DNA from: Bdellovibrio sp. SKB1291214
GTDB lineage: Bacteria; Bdellovibrionota; Bdellovibrionia; Bdellovibrionales; Bdellovibrionaceae
DNA: 64,000 bases
Direction: 5' to 3'
Assembly: GCF_002209355.2 (NCBI RefSeq)
Contig: NZ_CP106855.1
Location: 3,617,189-3,681,188 of the forward strand
Part shown: in pieces, positions 31,373 through 40,024 of the stretch
How positions within the stretch are numbered: the first letter of the stretch is position 1
Layout of the letters: each line of letters starts with the position of its first letter
Translations under genes and position numbers: made by a program
The notes under the pieces: model-generated
Database searches by the model: none
Told to the model about the DNA's origin: nothing
What the model saw: only the letters and a program-made list of their open reading frames with translations

Positions 31373-31900
31373 ATGAGTTCACACAGAAGAAGAGTAAAGC
31401 ATTTCGATCGTAAATCTGGCCCTAGAAAAGCGTTGTTGCGTGGTTTGGTGGAGTCTCTAGTAGAGCACGGCCGTATCACTACAACTGTTGACCGTGCGAA
31501 AGAAACTCGCCGTCACGTTGAGCGCGCTATCACTTTGGGTAAAAAAGGTGACTTGAACACAACTCGTTTGTTGTTGTCTCGCTACCCAAATAAAAACGTA
31601 GTAAGCATCATCATGAAGGACTTGGCTCCTCGTTTTGCTTCTCGTCCAGGTGGTTACACTCGTATCATCAAAATCGGTCGTCGCCCTGGTGACACTGCTG
31701 AGATGGCTTTCCTTGAGTTCGTAGACTACGATTTCGAAGCTAAAACAGCTGCTAAAGAAGAAAAAACTGCTAAAGCTGACGCTAAGCCAGCTAAAAAAGT
31801 AGCTTCTAAAGCTAAAAAAGCAGGTACTAAAACTGTAGCTGCTAAAAAGAAAACTGTTAAGAAAACTCAAAAGAAAGCTCGTGCTAAATCACGCGCTTAA
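31373..31900 (+). CDS. rplQ: 50S ribosomal protein L17 with basic C-terminal tail
   Basis: L17 lies near the tunnel exit. The first ~125 residues carry the family signature RKSGPRKALLRGLVESLVEHGRITT and RPGGYTRIIKIGRRPGDTAEMA. After this a Lys/Ala-rich stretch of about 50 residues runs to residue 175. It resembles histone H1 tails and is absent from the ~127-residue E. coli protein. It may bind RNA. A strong terminator follows. Confidence 0.96.
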   Translation: MSSHRRRVKHFDRKSGPRKALLRGLVESLVEHGRITTTVDRAKETRRHVERAITLGKKGDLNTTRLLLSRYPNKNVVSIIMKDLAPRFASRPGGYTRIIKIGRRPGDTAEMAFLEFVDYDFEAKTAAKEEKTAKADAKPAKKVASKAKKAGTKTVAAKKKTVKKTQKKARAKSRA

Positions 31901-31925
31901 TTTAGAGAATCAAAATTGATTTTCA

Positions 31926-31955
31926 AAAAACCCAGGGCAACCTGGGTTTTTTTTT
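31926..31955 (+). terminator. Rho-independent terminator after rplQ
   Basis: AAACCCAGG pairs with CCTGGGTTT across a GCAA loop and is followed by a run of T. It closes the ribosomal block. Confidence 0.92.
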
Positions 31956-31982
31956 GGTATTTTCTGATCTGGAGGCACTTCA

Positions 31983-32549
31983 ATGAAGCAACATCTAAAA
32001 GCACTCGCACTGGTTATCATCGTCGGAGCATTGGGATACTGGGCATTTAATCACTATATGTTGAGCCGGGTGTCTGAGTCGCCGTCGAACCTGACTTCGA
32101 TCGAAAAGATGGAAACCGAAGGCGTTCCAAACTTCACGGCAAAATCCTTGGATGGGCAGTCCTTTGATCTAAATCAAATGAAGGGGAAAGTCGTCATCCT
32201 GAATTTTTGGGCGTCCTGGTGCGGTCCCTGTGTTGAGGAAGTACCTTCTTTAATCAAGTTGATAAAAGAGTACAAGGGCGACATTCAATTGATCGCTGTT
32301 TCCGGAGATAGCAATGAACAAGACATTCACGTGTTCTTGAAATCCTTCCCGGAGCTTAAAGCTGAAAACATCAAAATTGTTTACGATCAGGATCGCAGTC
32401 TTATGAAAATGTTTGATGTTTCTCGTCTGCCGGAATCGCTGGTTCTAAACAAAGAGCAAAAGCTAGTTAAGAAACTTGTGGGCTCCATTGACTGGCATAC
32501 CAAAGACTCTGTTGAGTATATGGATACTTTGTTAGGCAAAAAGAAATAG
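31983..32549 (+). CDS. TlpA/ResA-type thioredoxin-fold thiol-disulfide protein, membrane-anchored
   Basis: The 188-residue product has one N-terminal membrane helix (about 7-22) and then a thioredoxin domain facing the periplasm. The active site is WCGPC, with C80 and C83, in FWASWCGPCVEEVPSL. TlpA/ResA-family proteins reduce disulfides in apocytochromes or other exported proteins. The partner is not seen nearby, so the substrate is unknown. The ATG at 31983 follows TGGAGG. Confidence 0.87.
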   Translation: MKQHLKALALVIIVGALGYWAFNHYMLSRVSESPSNLTSIEKMETEGVPNFTAKSLDGQSFDLNQMKGKVVILNFWASWCGPCVEEVPSLIKLIKEYKGDIQLIAVSGDSNEQDIHVFLKSFPELKAENIKIVYDQDRSLMKMFDVSRLPESLVLNKEQKLVKKLVGSIDWHTKDSVEYMDTLLGKKK

Positions 32550-32873
32550 CCGACATATAGCTGGTAGAGGCAAACGGCGAGCACAGGAGAAAACGGTTAG
32601 TGTTATAGCTAAGCGGATACCTGTCGCCTACCGAGTATGGTCGATAAATTGTTGGTTCAAGTAGTATATCGATTAGAAATATAAAAACCGAATTCGTACA
32701 TCGCTTTGTAAGCTAAGAATAAGAAAATGCTAAGACAATGCTTTGTAAGCTAAAAATAAGAAAATGCTAGAGACAATTCCTATGTCTCTAGCTAATTCCA
32801 AGATTATCTTTACGTTCAAAATTAATCTCTATCTTGCCGGGGTTCGAGGCCACGGCGATCGTATCAAAATCAA
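32550..32873. other. Non-coding spacer between convergent genes
   Basis: No gene is seen. It holds a two-copy tandem repeat (32703-32777) and a 10-base perfect hairpin GCTAGAGACA/TGTCTCTAGC (32766-32792), which may end transcription of the flanking convergent genes. The rest is unremarkable AT-rich sequence. Confidence 0.6.
32703..32777 (+). repeat. Tandem duplication, two ~37-base copies
   Basis: A unit beginning GCTTTGTAAGCTAA and ending GACAAT occurs at 32703-32739 and 32740-32777. The copies differ by one substitution and one inserted base. It lies in the convergent spacer. Confidence 0.85.
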
Positions 32874-33938
32874 TTACGGGCAATCGAAAGCTAGGTCGAT
32901 TTTAGTTCCTTCAACCAGAGCAGAGTTGAATTTCAAGATATTGCCTTCAACTTTGAATTGAGTGAAGTTTGCACCGTTGATTCCAATTTTTACGGAGCCC
33001 GCAACTGGAACACATTGCAAAGTCATGTGAGTCATTGAGTTGACGATTTTATCGCGGAAAGTATTAAGTGTCGTAGCAAAGCTGGAATCACAGATGCTTC
33101 CCACTCCACCTTCTGTTTTGACAGACAATTGATCGTAGATCACGCCTTCGTGGCTGGGAGAAGCTGAAGCAGCGTCTTGCATAGCTTCGCAGGACTTGTC
33201 GTTGGGTTTTACGATGATGCTGTTGAAAGTGAAGCGAATATCATTACCAAACTTTTGTTTCGCCATTGCGATTACATTGTCTGGCATGTCTTCAGCTTCT
33301 AATGGCAGCAAGCTTCCAGCGGCGTCACCAGCTTTCATTTTTGAAGCATCACCACCAACAGATCTTTCATCTTCATTAGAGACAAGGATAACTGACACCG
33401 CGGCACCCGCACGATAGCAACCATTTGAATTAGCCAACGCAAAGTGGTTATAAGTCGCCTTTAAGCCACGTTCATCAGCGGACCCTGTACCGCCGATGGC
33501 CATTGCGTTCACAGTGTTTTCAAAGATGCTTGTTAGATTGGCAGTACCTTTCTTAAGTAGATACGCCGGAGTCCCTGATGGCGGTGTGTATCCTGTCCAA
33601 TCAGCAGAAAAGCCCCATTGGTTGTTCATCGCACGAGTCGTCGTCATGCACATTTGCCAGTCGATTCCTGAGGTCTCCAAGGAGCCTACAAAGTCACCCA
33701 AGCTTGCCGCTAGTTTTTTTAGATCGGGCAACATGGAGTTTGAGTCGTCAAACACGACCAAGAAGTCGACCTGTTTATTACCGTATCCGACTACTTGTGA
33801 GAAACTGACTGCATTAGTAGGAGCGGATGAAGCTGCTTCTGTCGTCACCACTGGTGTGAAAGTCATTTTCGAACAAGCTGCAGAGAAGCTTGTCATCACA
33901 GTTAGGATCAGCAGATTTTTTAGATTCATCGTTTTCAT
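32874..33938 (-). CDS. Predicted VWA-like outer surface or periplasmic lipoprotein
   Basis: The 354-residue product has a lipoprotein signal with C22 in FSAAC. VDFLVVFDDSNSM at about 58-69 then looks like a von Willebrand A domain MIDAS, D64-x-S66-x-S68, preceded by a hydrophobic strand. Cysteines in the later part could form disulfides. The family is not otherwise recognised. A role in metal-dependent adhesion is inference. The ATG follows GAGGTAG on the minus strand. Confidence 0.7.
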   Translation of the reverse strand: MKTMNLKNLLILTVMTSFSAACSKMTFTPVVTTEAASSAPTNAVSFSQVVGYGNKQVDFLVVFDDSNSMLPDLKKLAASLGDFVGSLETSGIDWQMCMTTTRAMNNQWGFSADWTGYTPPSGTPAYLLKKGTANLTSIFENTVNAMAIGGTGSADERGLKATYNHFALANSNGCYRAGAAVSVILVSNEDERSVGGDASKMKAGDAAGSLLPLEAEDMPDNVIAMAKQKFGNDIRFTFNSIIVKPNDKSCEAMQDAASASPSHEGVIYDQLSVKTEGGVGSICDSSFATTLNTFRDKIVNSMTHMTLQCVPVAGSVKIGINGANFTQFKVEGNILKFNSALVEGTKIDLAFDCP

Positions 33939-34241
33939 AGTTTTCTACCTCGACTATTAAAGACTAGCATCAGATCCGGCCTCAAAAAAAGTGTAAACAG
34001 CAAATGCGAGTCAAAATGACTAATGATTTCGATAATTTACGAGATACCGTCAAACTTGTATGCAGGACCTGATTAGAAGCTCGACGAAACTTCTGAAATA
34101 AAAACAAAACGGGTCGCGGAATAAAACAAATTCCGTCACTTTTAAAAATTGAGAGTGACCTCATGTCACATATCTTGCGTTTGAATTTCGAAGAACAAGT
34201 TCTTCATTACAAATCTGTGACCCCATTGAAAAACGAGGAGT
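33939..34241. other. Divergent spacer between lipoprotein and sensor kinase genes
   Basis: It must carry the promoters of two divergent genes, but none is clear. A short hairpin CGGAAT/ATTCCG lies at 34117-34135. A 40-codon open frame (34163-34285) overlaps the kinase start and is not supported by a good ribosome site. Confidence 0.5.
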
Positions 34242-36386
34242 GTGTTGATAGATCAGGCGTCCATGGCGAAGTTGTCTTCATTTAATCCACTCTCTAAATA
34301 TGTCACTACCGAGAGCCTTGATTTTAAAATCAGAAAGCTTGATTTGATTTATCAAGAGCATCTTAAGGGCGCGTTCGCTATTCTTGGAAATGGCGGTGCA
34401 TATCTTTGGGTGGCTTGGGATCACGTCCCGCACTCATTGTTGGTCGTATGGATGTCAGCGATGGCGATGACCGTGACCATTCGAATGATATCGCTGTGGC
34501 AGTGGAATAAGAAAAAGCAATCAATTACCAACAGACGCAGTCTGCAGTTTTGGCAATATCTGCTTTACTCCCAGCTGTTGATTTCGGGACTTGGCTGGGG
34601 AACTTTGGGGATTATGTCGACGGCGACGACGGATAGCTCTGTTCAGATCCTGGCTTCGTTGATCATAGCTTCGATGACTGCAGGACCCCTGATTTATTAT
34701 GTGTCCTCTAAAAAGGCCATGGCGTGTCTGACGGCCCCAGCGTTGATTGGATGGAGCTTTGGTTATCTGCTGCTTTCAGAAGTTCCCCATCATGAACTTT
34801 TAGGCGTCTTGATTTTATTCTATTTAGTTTTGCTGTTCTTTATTGGTCGCAATTTAAATCGCGCCATCCTAAGAATGATTTCTTTAGACTATCAGTTAAA
34901 GAAAAATGAAGAGCATTTGCGTATGGCGATGGCCTCAAGTAATGCGCTGTCTTGGGATTGGTATGTGGAAACCAATCACTTGGATTATAACGGCAATATT
35001 GCTCTGTTTCCTCAAGGGCCCGTGCAGCTTCAGGATATCTTGAAGAAACATTTCGTAACACCGGGCGATCTGGATGCTGAAATTGAGTGTTTGGATCTAG
35101 AGGGGCGAAGCCGCTATATCGCTATTAAGGGCCGAGTTTCTAAAGATCCTAAGACGGCTTACCGTATGACAGGGATTGCTTGGGATATCACGACGAAAAA
35201 AAATGAAGATCTTTTGCGCCGTGAGCGTGACGTTCACGAAGCAGCCAATCGCGGTAAATCCGTGTTGTTAGCAAATGCCAGCCATGAGATTCGCACGCCT
35301 ATTGCTTCGATTTTGGGTTATTCTGAAACCCTTTTAGGCAGTGCAAGCTTAGATGCACAAAACCGTAGTGATGTTGAGGCGATTCATCGTCAGGGCAAAT
35401 TCATGGTGACACTGGTGAATGACCTTTTGGATTTATCCAAGATTGAATCAAAAGGTTTGTTCTTTCAGTCCTGCACGATGAACCCTGCCATGGAGTTAGA
35501 AGACTCGATCGCAATGATTCGATCGACCTTGGATAGTTCAAAGCATCAGCTGTCTTTGAATTTTGAAACTCATTTTCCAGAGGTGATATCTTCGGATCCG
35601 GTTCGATTCCGACAAGTTGTGATCAATCTGCTGTCGAATGCTGTGAAATACACTCTGCAAGGGGAGATCAAGGTCGTTGCACGTTTCTATCAGAATATTG
35701 AAGGTGAAGGTTTTATCGCTGTCACGGTGGTAGATACCGGTATGGGTATGGACTACCAAATGCAACGACAACTATTTGAACCATTTGTTCGCGGAGAGAA
35801 TGCGGAAGTGCAACGTGTTCCTGGTTCAGGCTTAGGTTTGGCACTGAGCCGTCAGCTGGCTCGTGGTATGAGTGGTGATTTGCGACTGATTCGGTCCATG
35901 CTGGGAAATGGAAGTACATTCGAATTTACCTTACCTGTGGGCAAGGCTTCAGAGCTAAAATTGGTATCTGCTCATGAGGCACGAATCGGGACTCGAGAGC
36001 GCATCCCTATTCCGCAAGAGTCGAATCATTTGAAAGATCGCGAAATTTTAGTTGTGGATGATTCGGATGATCTGCGTGCATTGATGGCGCGCTATTTAAT
36101 GCGTGAGGGCGCTATTGTTGAGACCAGTGAAAACGGTCAGGCGGGTGTTGAGCGGGCCTTAAGCAAAAATTTTGATGTGATCTTGATGGATATCAAAATG
36201 CCGGTGATGGATGGCTATCAGGCGGCGGCATTGCTGAGGGAAAATGGTTATGTGGGATTGATTGTCGCGGTCACGGCCCAGGCAACTGCTGAGGGCCGGA
36301 TGGATTCTCGAAGCAACGGATTTGATGCTTACTTGAGCAAACCCGTTGATATTAATCTTTTAAAGGACATTCTGATTCAGGCTTAG
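34242..36386 (+). CDS. Hybrid sensor histidine kinase with C-terminal receiver
   Basis: The 714-residue product has about six membrane helices (residues ~45-210). A PAS-like region follows, then HisKA with H348 in NASHEIRTPIASILGYSE. The ATPase domain has INLLSNAVKYT, DTGMGM and GSGLGLALSR. A REC domain from ~603 has ILVVDDSDD, phospho-acceptor D650 in ILMDIKMPVMDGYQA and a conserved lysine in YLSKPVD. All key residues are present. The GTG start at 34242 follows AACGAGGAG. The signal is unknown and no partner regulator is adjacent. Confidence 0.92.
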   Translation: MLIDQASMAKLSSFNPLSKYVTTESLDFKIRKLDLIYQEHLKGAFAILGNGGAYLWVAWDHVPHSLLVVWMSAMAMTVTIRMISLWQWNKKKQSITNRRSLQFWQYLLYSQLLISGLGWGTLGIMSTATTDSSVQILASLIIASMTAGPLIYYVSSKKAMACLTAPALIGWSFGYLLLSEVPHHELLGVLILFYLVLLFFIGRNLNRAILRMISLDYQLKKNEEHLRMAMASSNALSWDWYVETNHLDYNGNIALFPQGPVQLQDILKKHFVTPGDLDAEIECLDLEGRSRYIAIKGRVSKDPKTAYRMTGIAWDITTKKNEDLLRRERDVHEAANRGKSVLLANASHEIRTPIASILGYSETLLGSASLDAQNRSDVEAIHRQGKFMVTLVNDLLDLSKIESKGLFFQSCTMNPAMELEDSIAMIRSTLDSSKHQLSLNFETHFPEVISSDPVRFRQVVINLLSNAVKYTLQGEIKVVARFYQNIEGEGFIAVTVVDTGMGMDYQMQRQLFEPFVRGENAEVQRVPGSGLGLALSRQLARGMSGDLRLIRSMLGNGSTFEFTLPVGKASELKLVSAHEARIGTRERIPIPQESNHLKDREILVVDDSDDLRALMARYLMREGAIVETSENGQAGVERALSKNFDVILMDIKMPVMDGYQAAALLRENGYVGLIVAVTAQATAEGRMDSRSNGFDAYLSKPVDINLLKDILIQA

Positions 36387-36398
36387 TTTTGTAAGTTA

Positions 36399-38369
36399 CT
36401 AAAAGCCAAATTTCTTTTTAAGGTCGTCGACAGCTTTTTGACCTTCTTTTTCAAGTTGCTTGCGACCTTGATTTTCAGCGTCCTTTTTGGCTGTTTCTAC
36501 TTTTGCTTCGACTTGCTTCTTTTGGGCATCCAATTGATCTTGGGCTTTCTTAACTTCTTTGTCGAATTGGCCTTTCAACTGATTTAGTTGGGCTTCCACT
36601 TGGGCTTTTTGTTTGCCAATTTCCTGGTCGACATAGGCTTGAATTTTCTTACGAGCTTCTTCGACCTTGGTTTGGATTTGTTTTTCGAATCCTTTGGATA
36701 GTTCGGGCCCCAAGTTTGAATTGATCGACAAAGGTACATTCGGTAAATCACCTTGGCCTTTGGCTGTCAAAGTAACTTGCGGAATTCCTGCGAAGACAGC
36801 TTTTAAAATCTCATCAGCAATTTGGTTCGTTGATGAAACTGCATAGTCGATTTTTGTAAACTTATTATCGAAATCAATTGCCAAGTTTTTCAGCCCCACC
36901 AAAGACCCTTGGATACCCATGGCGCCGTTGGCTTTGTTGAAAGCAATTTTGACGTCAGGGCTACTGACAAGGTCTTTGCCTTGAATCGCGTAGGAGTCGA
37001 CTTTGAATTGATAATCGATCACGGAGTCGTCCTTACGATTGTCGATTGATAGCTTTAGCAGGAAGCCCAGGATTTCCATCGCTGGAAAATCCCCCGCCAA
37101 GCTGGCGATCGTTGGACGACCCACCAGACGTTGATTGGAAGTAATATCTAAAATTTCCCCTTTGACGTTTCCTGAATTTGGCGTCACGCCAGCTTGCGAG
37201 CTAACGGCTGTGCGTTTGACCCAGAACATCGGATAGGAATTGGGGCGGCCAAATTCATAGGTGATACCTTTTTCACGTGGGTGAGGTTGAATTGCGACTT
37301 CTTCCTCTTCAGATTTTTTGTCGCCTTTTTTCAGATATTTGGGCGGGATGTATTTTTCAGCCAATGTTTTGTATCTAAAGAATTTTGCTTTGTAAGGTTC
37401 AAGATAGCGATTGAAGACCGCCATCGTTAAAGCCTTGGCATCGACCTGCGGGATGCGGAAATGTTGTTCTAAAGATTTAACATCGATCTTAACTTGTTTT
37501 TCGATCTCGGCATACTGAGCTTGAAGCGTTTTAAGATCATTGTTTAAGTCATTGCTGATAGCTTGGATCTGTTTGTATTTTCCGTCAGCATCTTTATAGA
37601 TGCTGTCCATCTGTTGCAATGAAGTCTGTAACTCTTGCGGATTTTTAAAGTCTTTGTACTGTACCTTGTTCAGGCGGTCACTCAAGGCCTGGATGTCTTT
37701 ACCTTGTGGGAGGGTTTTAAGACGCTCATCCCAGGCTTTTTGCTTTGCTTGTAGGTCTGTCTGGAACTTTTCAATCATTGCTTTACTTGGCAGAGATGAT
37801 TGAAGCTTTTGCAGTTCGGAGTTTGGATCTGCTCCACCCAGCATGTTGATTACGTCACCTAATACGTTTTCTCCGTAGCGGTCTTGCAGTTCCTTTTCGG
37901 CTTGTGATTTCAGTTTACCACCCTCGGTGGCTAGTAGGCCCGGCTCATTAGAAACCTCTGGCGGTGGTGCTACTTTACCTGGGTAGGCTCTTTTCACGCC
38001 GAATTCAATTTGTTCGACAACGGCTTCATTGATGACGAACTTCACTCGAAGCAAAGCGTCCCATAACATACCAAAGCGGATCTCGCCAATTTTGACAGAG
38101 TCGTGAGTAGGTTTTTCTGCATCCGTAAGCTCGATACCTTTGATGCTGATGTTGGCATTAAAAAAGCTTGTTTTTAAATCCGCGATATTTACTTCAGCGC
38201 CAAGAGCTTTATAGCCGGCCCATTCCATGCCTTTGCGAAGATGTAAATCAAAGAAAAAGTGGAAGTACAATCCGATCAGTGCGCAAACAATAACAAAAGG
38301 AATCAGCGCGCCCCAACGGACGATGCCTTTTTTCTTTTTAACGTTAGGTGTTGGTTGAGTATTTTCCAT
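36399..38369 (-). CDS. TIGR03545-type inner-membrane protein with coiled-coil C terminus
   Basis: The 656-residue product has one N-terminal membrane helix (about 18-40). A long region reminiscent of AsmA-like beta-sandwich proteins then contains a helical insert (residues ~150-330). The ending, about residues 565-656, is Lys/Gln/Glu-rich and coiled-coil. This pattern, and the small membrane partner upstream in the same direction, fits the TIGR03545/TIGR03546 pair seen in several proteobacteria. The function of that pair is not known to me. Its end is 12 bases from the convergent kinase. Confidence 0.65.
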   Translation of the reverse strand: MENTQPTPNVKKKKGIVRWGALIPFVIVCALIGLYFHFFFDLHLRKGMEWAGYKALGAEVNIADLKTSFFNANISIKGIELTDAEKPTHDSVKIGEIRFGMLWDALLRVKFVINEAVVEQIEFGVKRAYPGKVAPPPEVSNEPGLLATEGGKLKSQAEKELQDRYGENVLGDVINMLGGADPNSELQKLQSSLPSKAMIEKFQTDLQAKQKAWDERLKTLPQGKDIQALSDRLNKVQYKDFKNPQELQTSLQQMDSIYKDADGKYKQIQAISNDLNNDLKTLQAQYAEIEKQVKIDVKSLEQHFRIPQVDAKALTMAVFNRYLEPYKAKFFRYKTLAEKYIPPKYLKKGDKKSEEEEVAIQPHPREKGITYEFGRPNSYPMFWVKRTAVSSQAGVTPNSGNVKGEILDITSNQRLVGRPTIASLAGDFPAMEILGFLLKLSIDNRKDDSVIDYQFKVDSYAIQGKDLVSSPDVKIAFNKANGAMGIQGSLVGLKNLAIDFDNKFTKIDYAVSSTNQIADEILKAVFAGIPQVTLTAKGQGDLPNVPLSINSNLGPELSKGFEKQIQTKVEEARKKIQAYVDQEIGKQKAQVEAQLNQLKGQFDKEVKKAQDQLDAQKKQVEAKVETAKKDAENQGRKQLEKEGQKAVDDLKKKFGF

Positions 38370-38380
38370 GCTATTAAACC

Positions 38381-38908
38381 CTAGTTTCCGTAAAGATCGT
38401 TGTACTTGTTATACCATTCGTAAAACTTTGTTGCCTTCAAAGCCTTCCAGAATTTTGTATTCTGAAAACGGGCAACCACGGCAACTCTGTAAGCTAAGAT
38501 CAAAGATTTGAATCCATAATACGCAAAGGGAAAAAGTAGAAGGGATACAATCATTGAGCCCATGATGATGCTGTTATTAAAACGAGTCATCGGAACGAAC
38601 GGCATGTTGTACATGCTGACAAATAAAGGGCGCAGACTTTCTGTTTCCAAAACGGCTTTACCCAAGTGGTGCGCGGGAGTATCGAACAGGAATGCGATGA
38701 ATTTGAAAAAGAATGCAGAAATAAGGGCTGCACCCAATTGCACTCTGAATACAAACACGATCAAAAGGACGATCACTGTTTGAATTGAAAAGAACGGTGC
38801 AAATCCCAGAAGTAAACCTAAAGACAATCCAAATGCCAGTGGCATAGTGTCAGTATCGGAGTTCAAAAGCTTAATGAAATTGTACAGCTGTTTTAAAATT
38901 AACGTCAT
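38381..38908 (-). CDS. TIGR03546/DUF2062-type small membrane protein
   Basis: This is a 175-residue protein with several hydrophobic helices, including LAFGLSLGLLLGFAPFFSIQTVIVLLIVF near the N terminus. That N-terminal segment is typical of DUF2062-like proteins. It lies 11 bases upstream of the 36399-38369 gene on the same strand, so they form one operon. Function is unknown; an envelope role is inferred from location. Confidence 0.7.
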   Translation of the reverse strand: MTLILKQLYNFIKLLNSDTDTMPLAFGLSLGLLLGFAPFFSIQTVIVLLIVFVFRVQLGAALISAFFFKFIAFLFDTPAHHLGKAVLETESLRPLFVSMYNMPFVPMTRFNNSIIMGSMIVSLLLFPFAYYGFKSLILAYRVAVVARFQNTKFWKALKATKFYEWYNKYNDLYGN

Positions 38909-39028
38909 AGTCGTCCTTACAATTGATGTGCCGATGCAAAGGCAGAGCGAATTCGAAACTCCCTAAAGTTTATGACAAAAATGCGTGGCGGCAAGTGAAA
39001 AGCGAGGACACTGCACGCTGTTTGTCGT

Positions 39029-40024
39029 ATGTTTTTTTATATGAAATCTTGGGCGCAGTTAGTGGCAGACACAGTTCGTATGGGTGGAGTTTTGGTATTT
39101 ATCAAAGACCAGGCTCCGCAGGATTTTCCAGAGTGGTTACAATCGTTGAATGATTCATTTGGAATGAAGATTCCTATCAGTGTACGTAACAAAAGTGATT
39201 TTGCTACTGGACGTTTTCATACAGGAGCCCATGATTTGATATTCTTTTTCCAGGGACAAGAAAGTGTGTTAGCCGCTCTGGACTCCCATGTTCAAGGACA
39301 ACGAGTTTGGATTTCTTCACAGCCTCAAAATCTTAATATCATTGATTACAACTGGCATGTCGGCGATCTGGCAGCTTGGACTTCCTTTTGGAGCACATTG
39401 GCTTCGCAATTTGATGCTTTGGTTGAAAATTGGACGACCTCCGAAATGGATCATGCTCCCTGTTTGTTTCTGGATCGCGATGATGTGGTGGTTAAGAACG
39501 TTCCGTATAACAAAGATCCAGAGCAGGTCGAATTGATCCCAGAAATAGTACAGTTAATTCGCCAAGCCCACGAGCATGGCTATTGGGTTGCGCTGGTCAC
39601 GAATCAATCGGGCATAGGCCGTGGGCGCATCTCATGGCAGGAGTATAAAAAGGTTCACCAACGCATGCTTAAACTTTTAAGTGAGCAGGGTGCGTGGATT
39701 GACGACTGTGTTTGGTCTTCGTTCATAGAAAATGAAGGAGTTCCGGAAGGACGATTGCTGGCGGGTCTTAGAAAGCCTCGCGCGGGAATGTTTCAGTTGG
39801 TCAAAGAAAAACTTAAGGTAGACATGGCGAAATCCATCATGGTCGGAGACAGCGCAACGGATTTGATCGCTGCTTACTCGGCCGGTGTTGGAAGTTGTTA
39901 TCTGTTTAAGTCTGTGAAATTCGATCAAGAGCGCGAAACATTAGAGAAGTTTCGCGCCGGGAACTCTAAGTTTTCTTATCAAGCCATATTGGCGGCTTCG
40001 GACATATCATTCGGGCGTTTGTAG
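39029..40024 (+). CDS. HAD-IIIA phosphatase with N-terminal extension (GmhB/HisB-like)
   Basis: The 331-residue protein has about 145 residues of unrecognised sequence and then a HAD domain. Nucleophile D149 and acid/base D151 are in FLDRDDVVV, with VTNQSGIGRG (motif II), KPRAGMF (motif III lysine) and VGDSATDLIAA (motif IV). This is the layout of D,D-heptose-1,7-bisphosphate or histidinol phosphatases. Position 152 is Asp where Gly is usual. Neighbouring sugar genes favour a heptose or sugar-phosphate substrate. Its last 46 bases overlap the convergent gene. Confidence 0.8.
   Translation: MFFYMKSWAQLVADTVRMGGVLVFIKDQAPQDFPEWLQSLNDSFGMKIPISVRNKSDFATGRFHTGAHDLIFFFQGQESVLAALDSHVQGQRVWISSQPQNLNIIDYNWHVGDLAAWTSFWSTLASQFDALVENWTTSEMDHAPCLFLDRDDVVVKNVPYNKDPEQVELIPEIVQLIRQAHEHGYWVALVTNQSGIGRGRISWQEYKKVHQRMLKLLSEQGAWIDDCVWSSFIENEGVPEGRLLAGLRKPRAGMFQLVKEKLKVDMAKSIMVGDSATDLIAAYSAGVGSCYLFKSVKFDQERETLEKFRAGNSKFSYQAILAASDISFGRL

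Noticed and set aside
34163..34285. 40-residue gene upstream of the sensor kinase
   Set aside because: It overlaps the kinase start and has no clear ribosome site or family.
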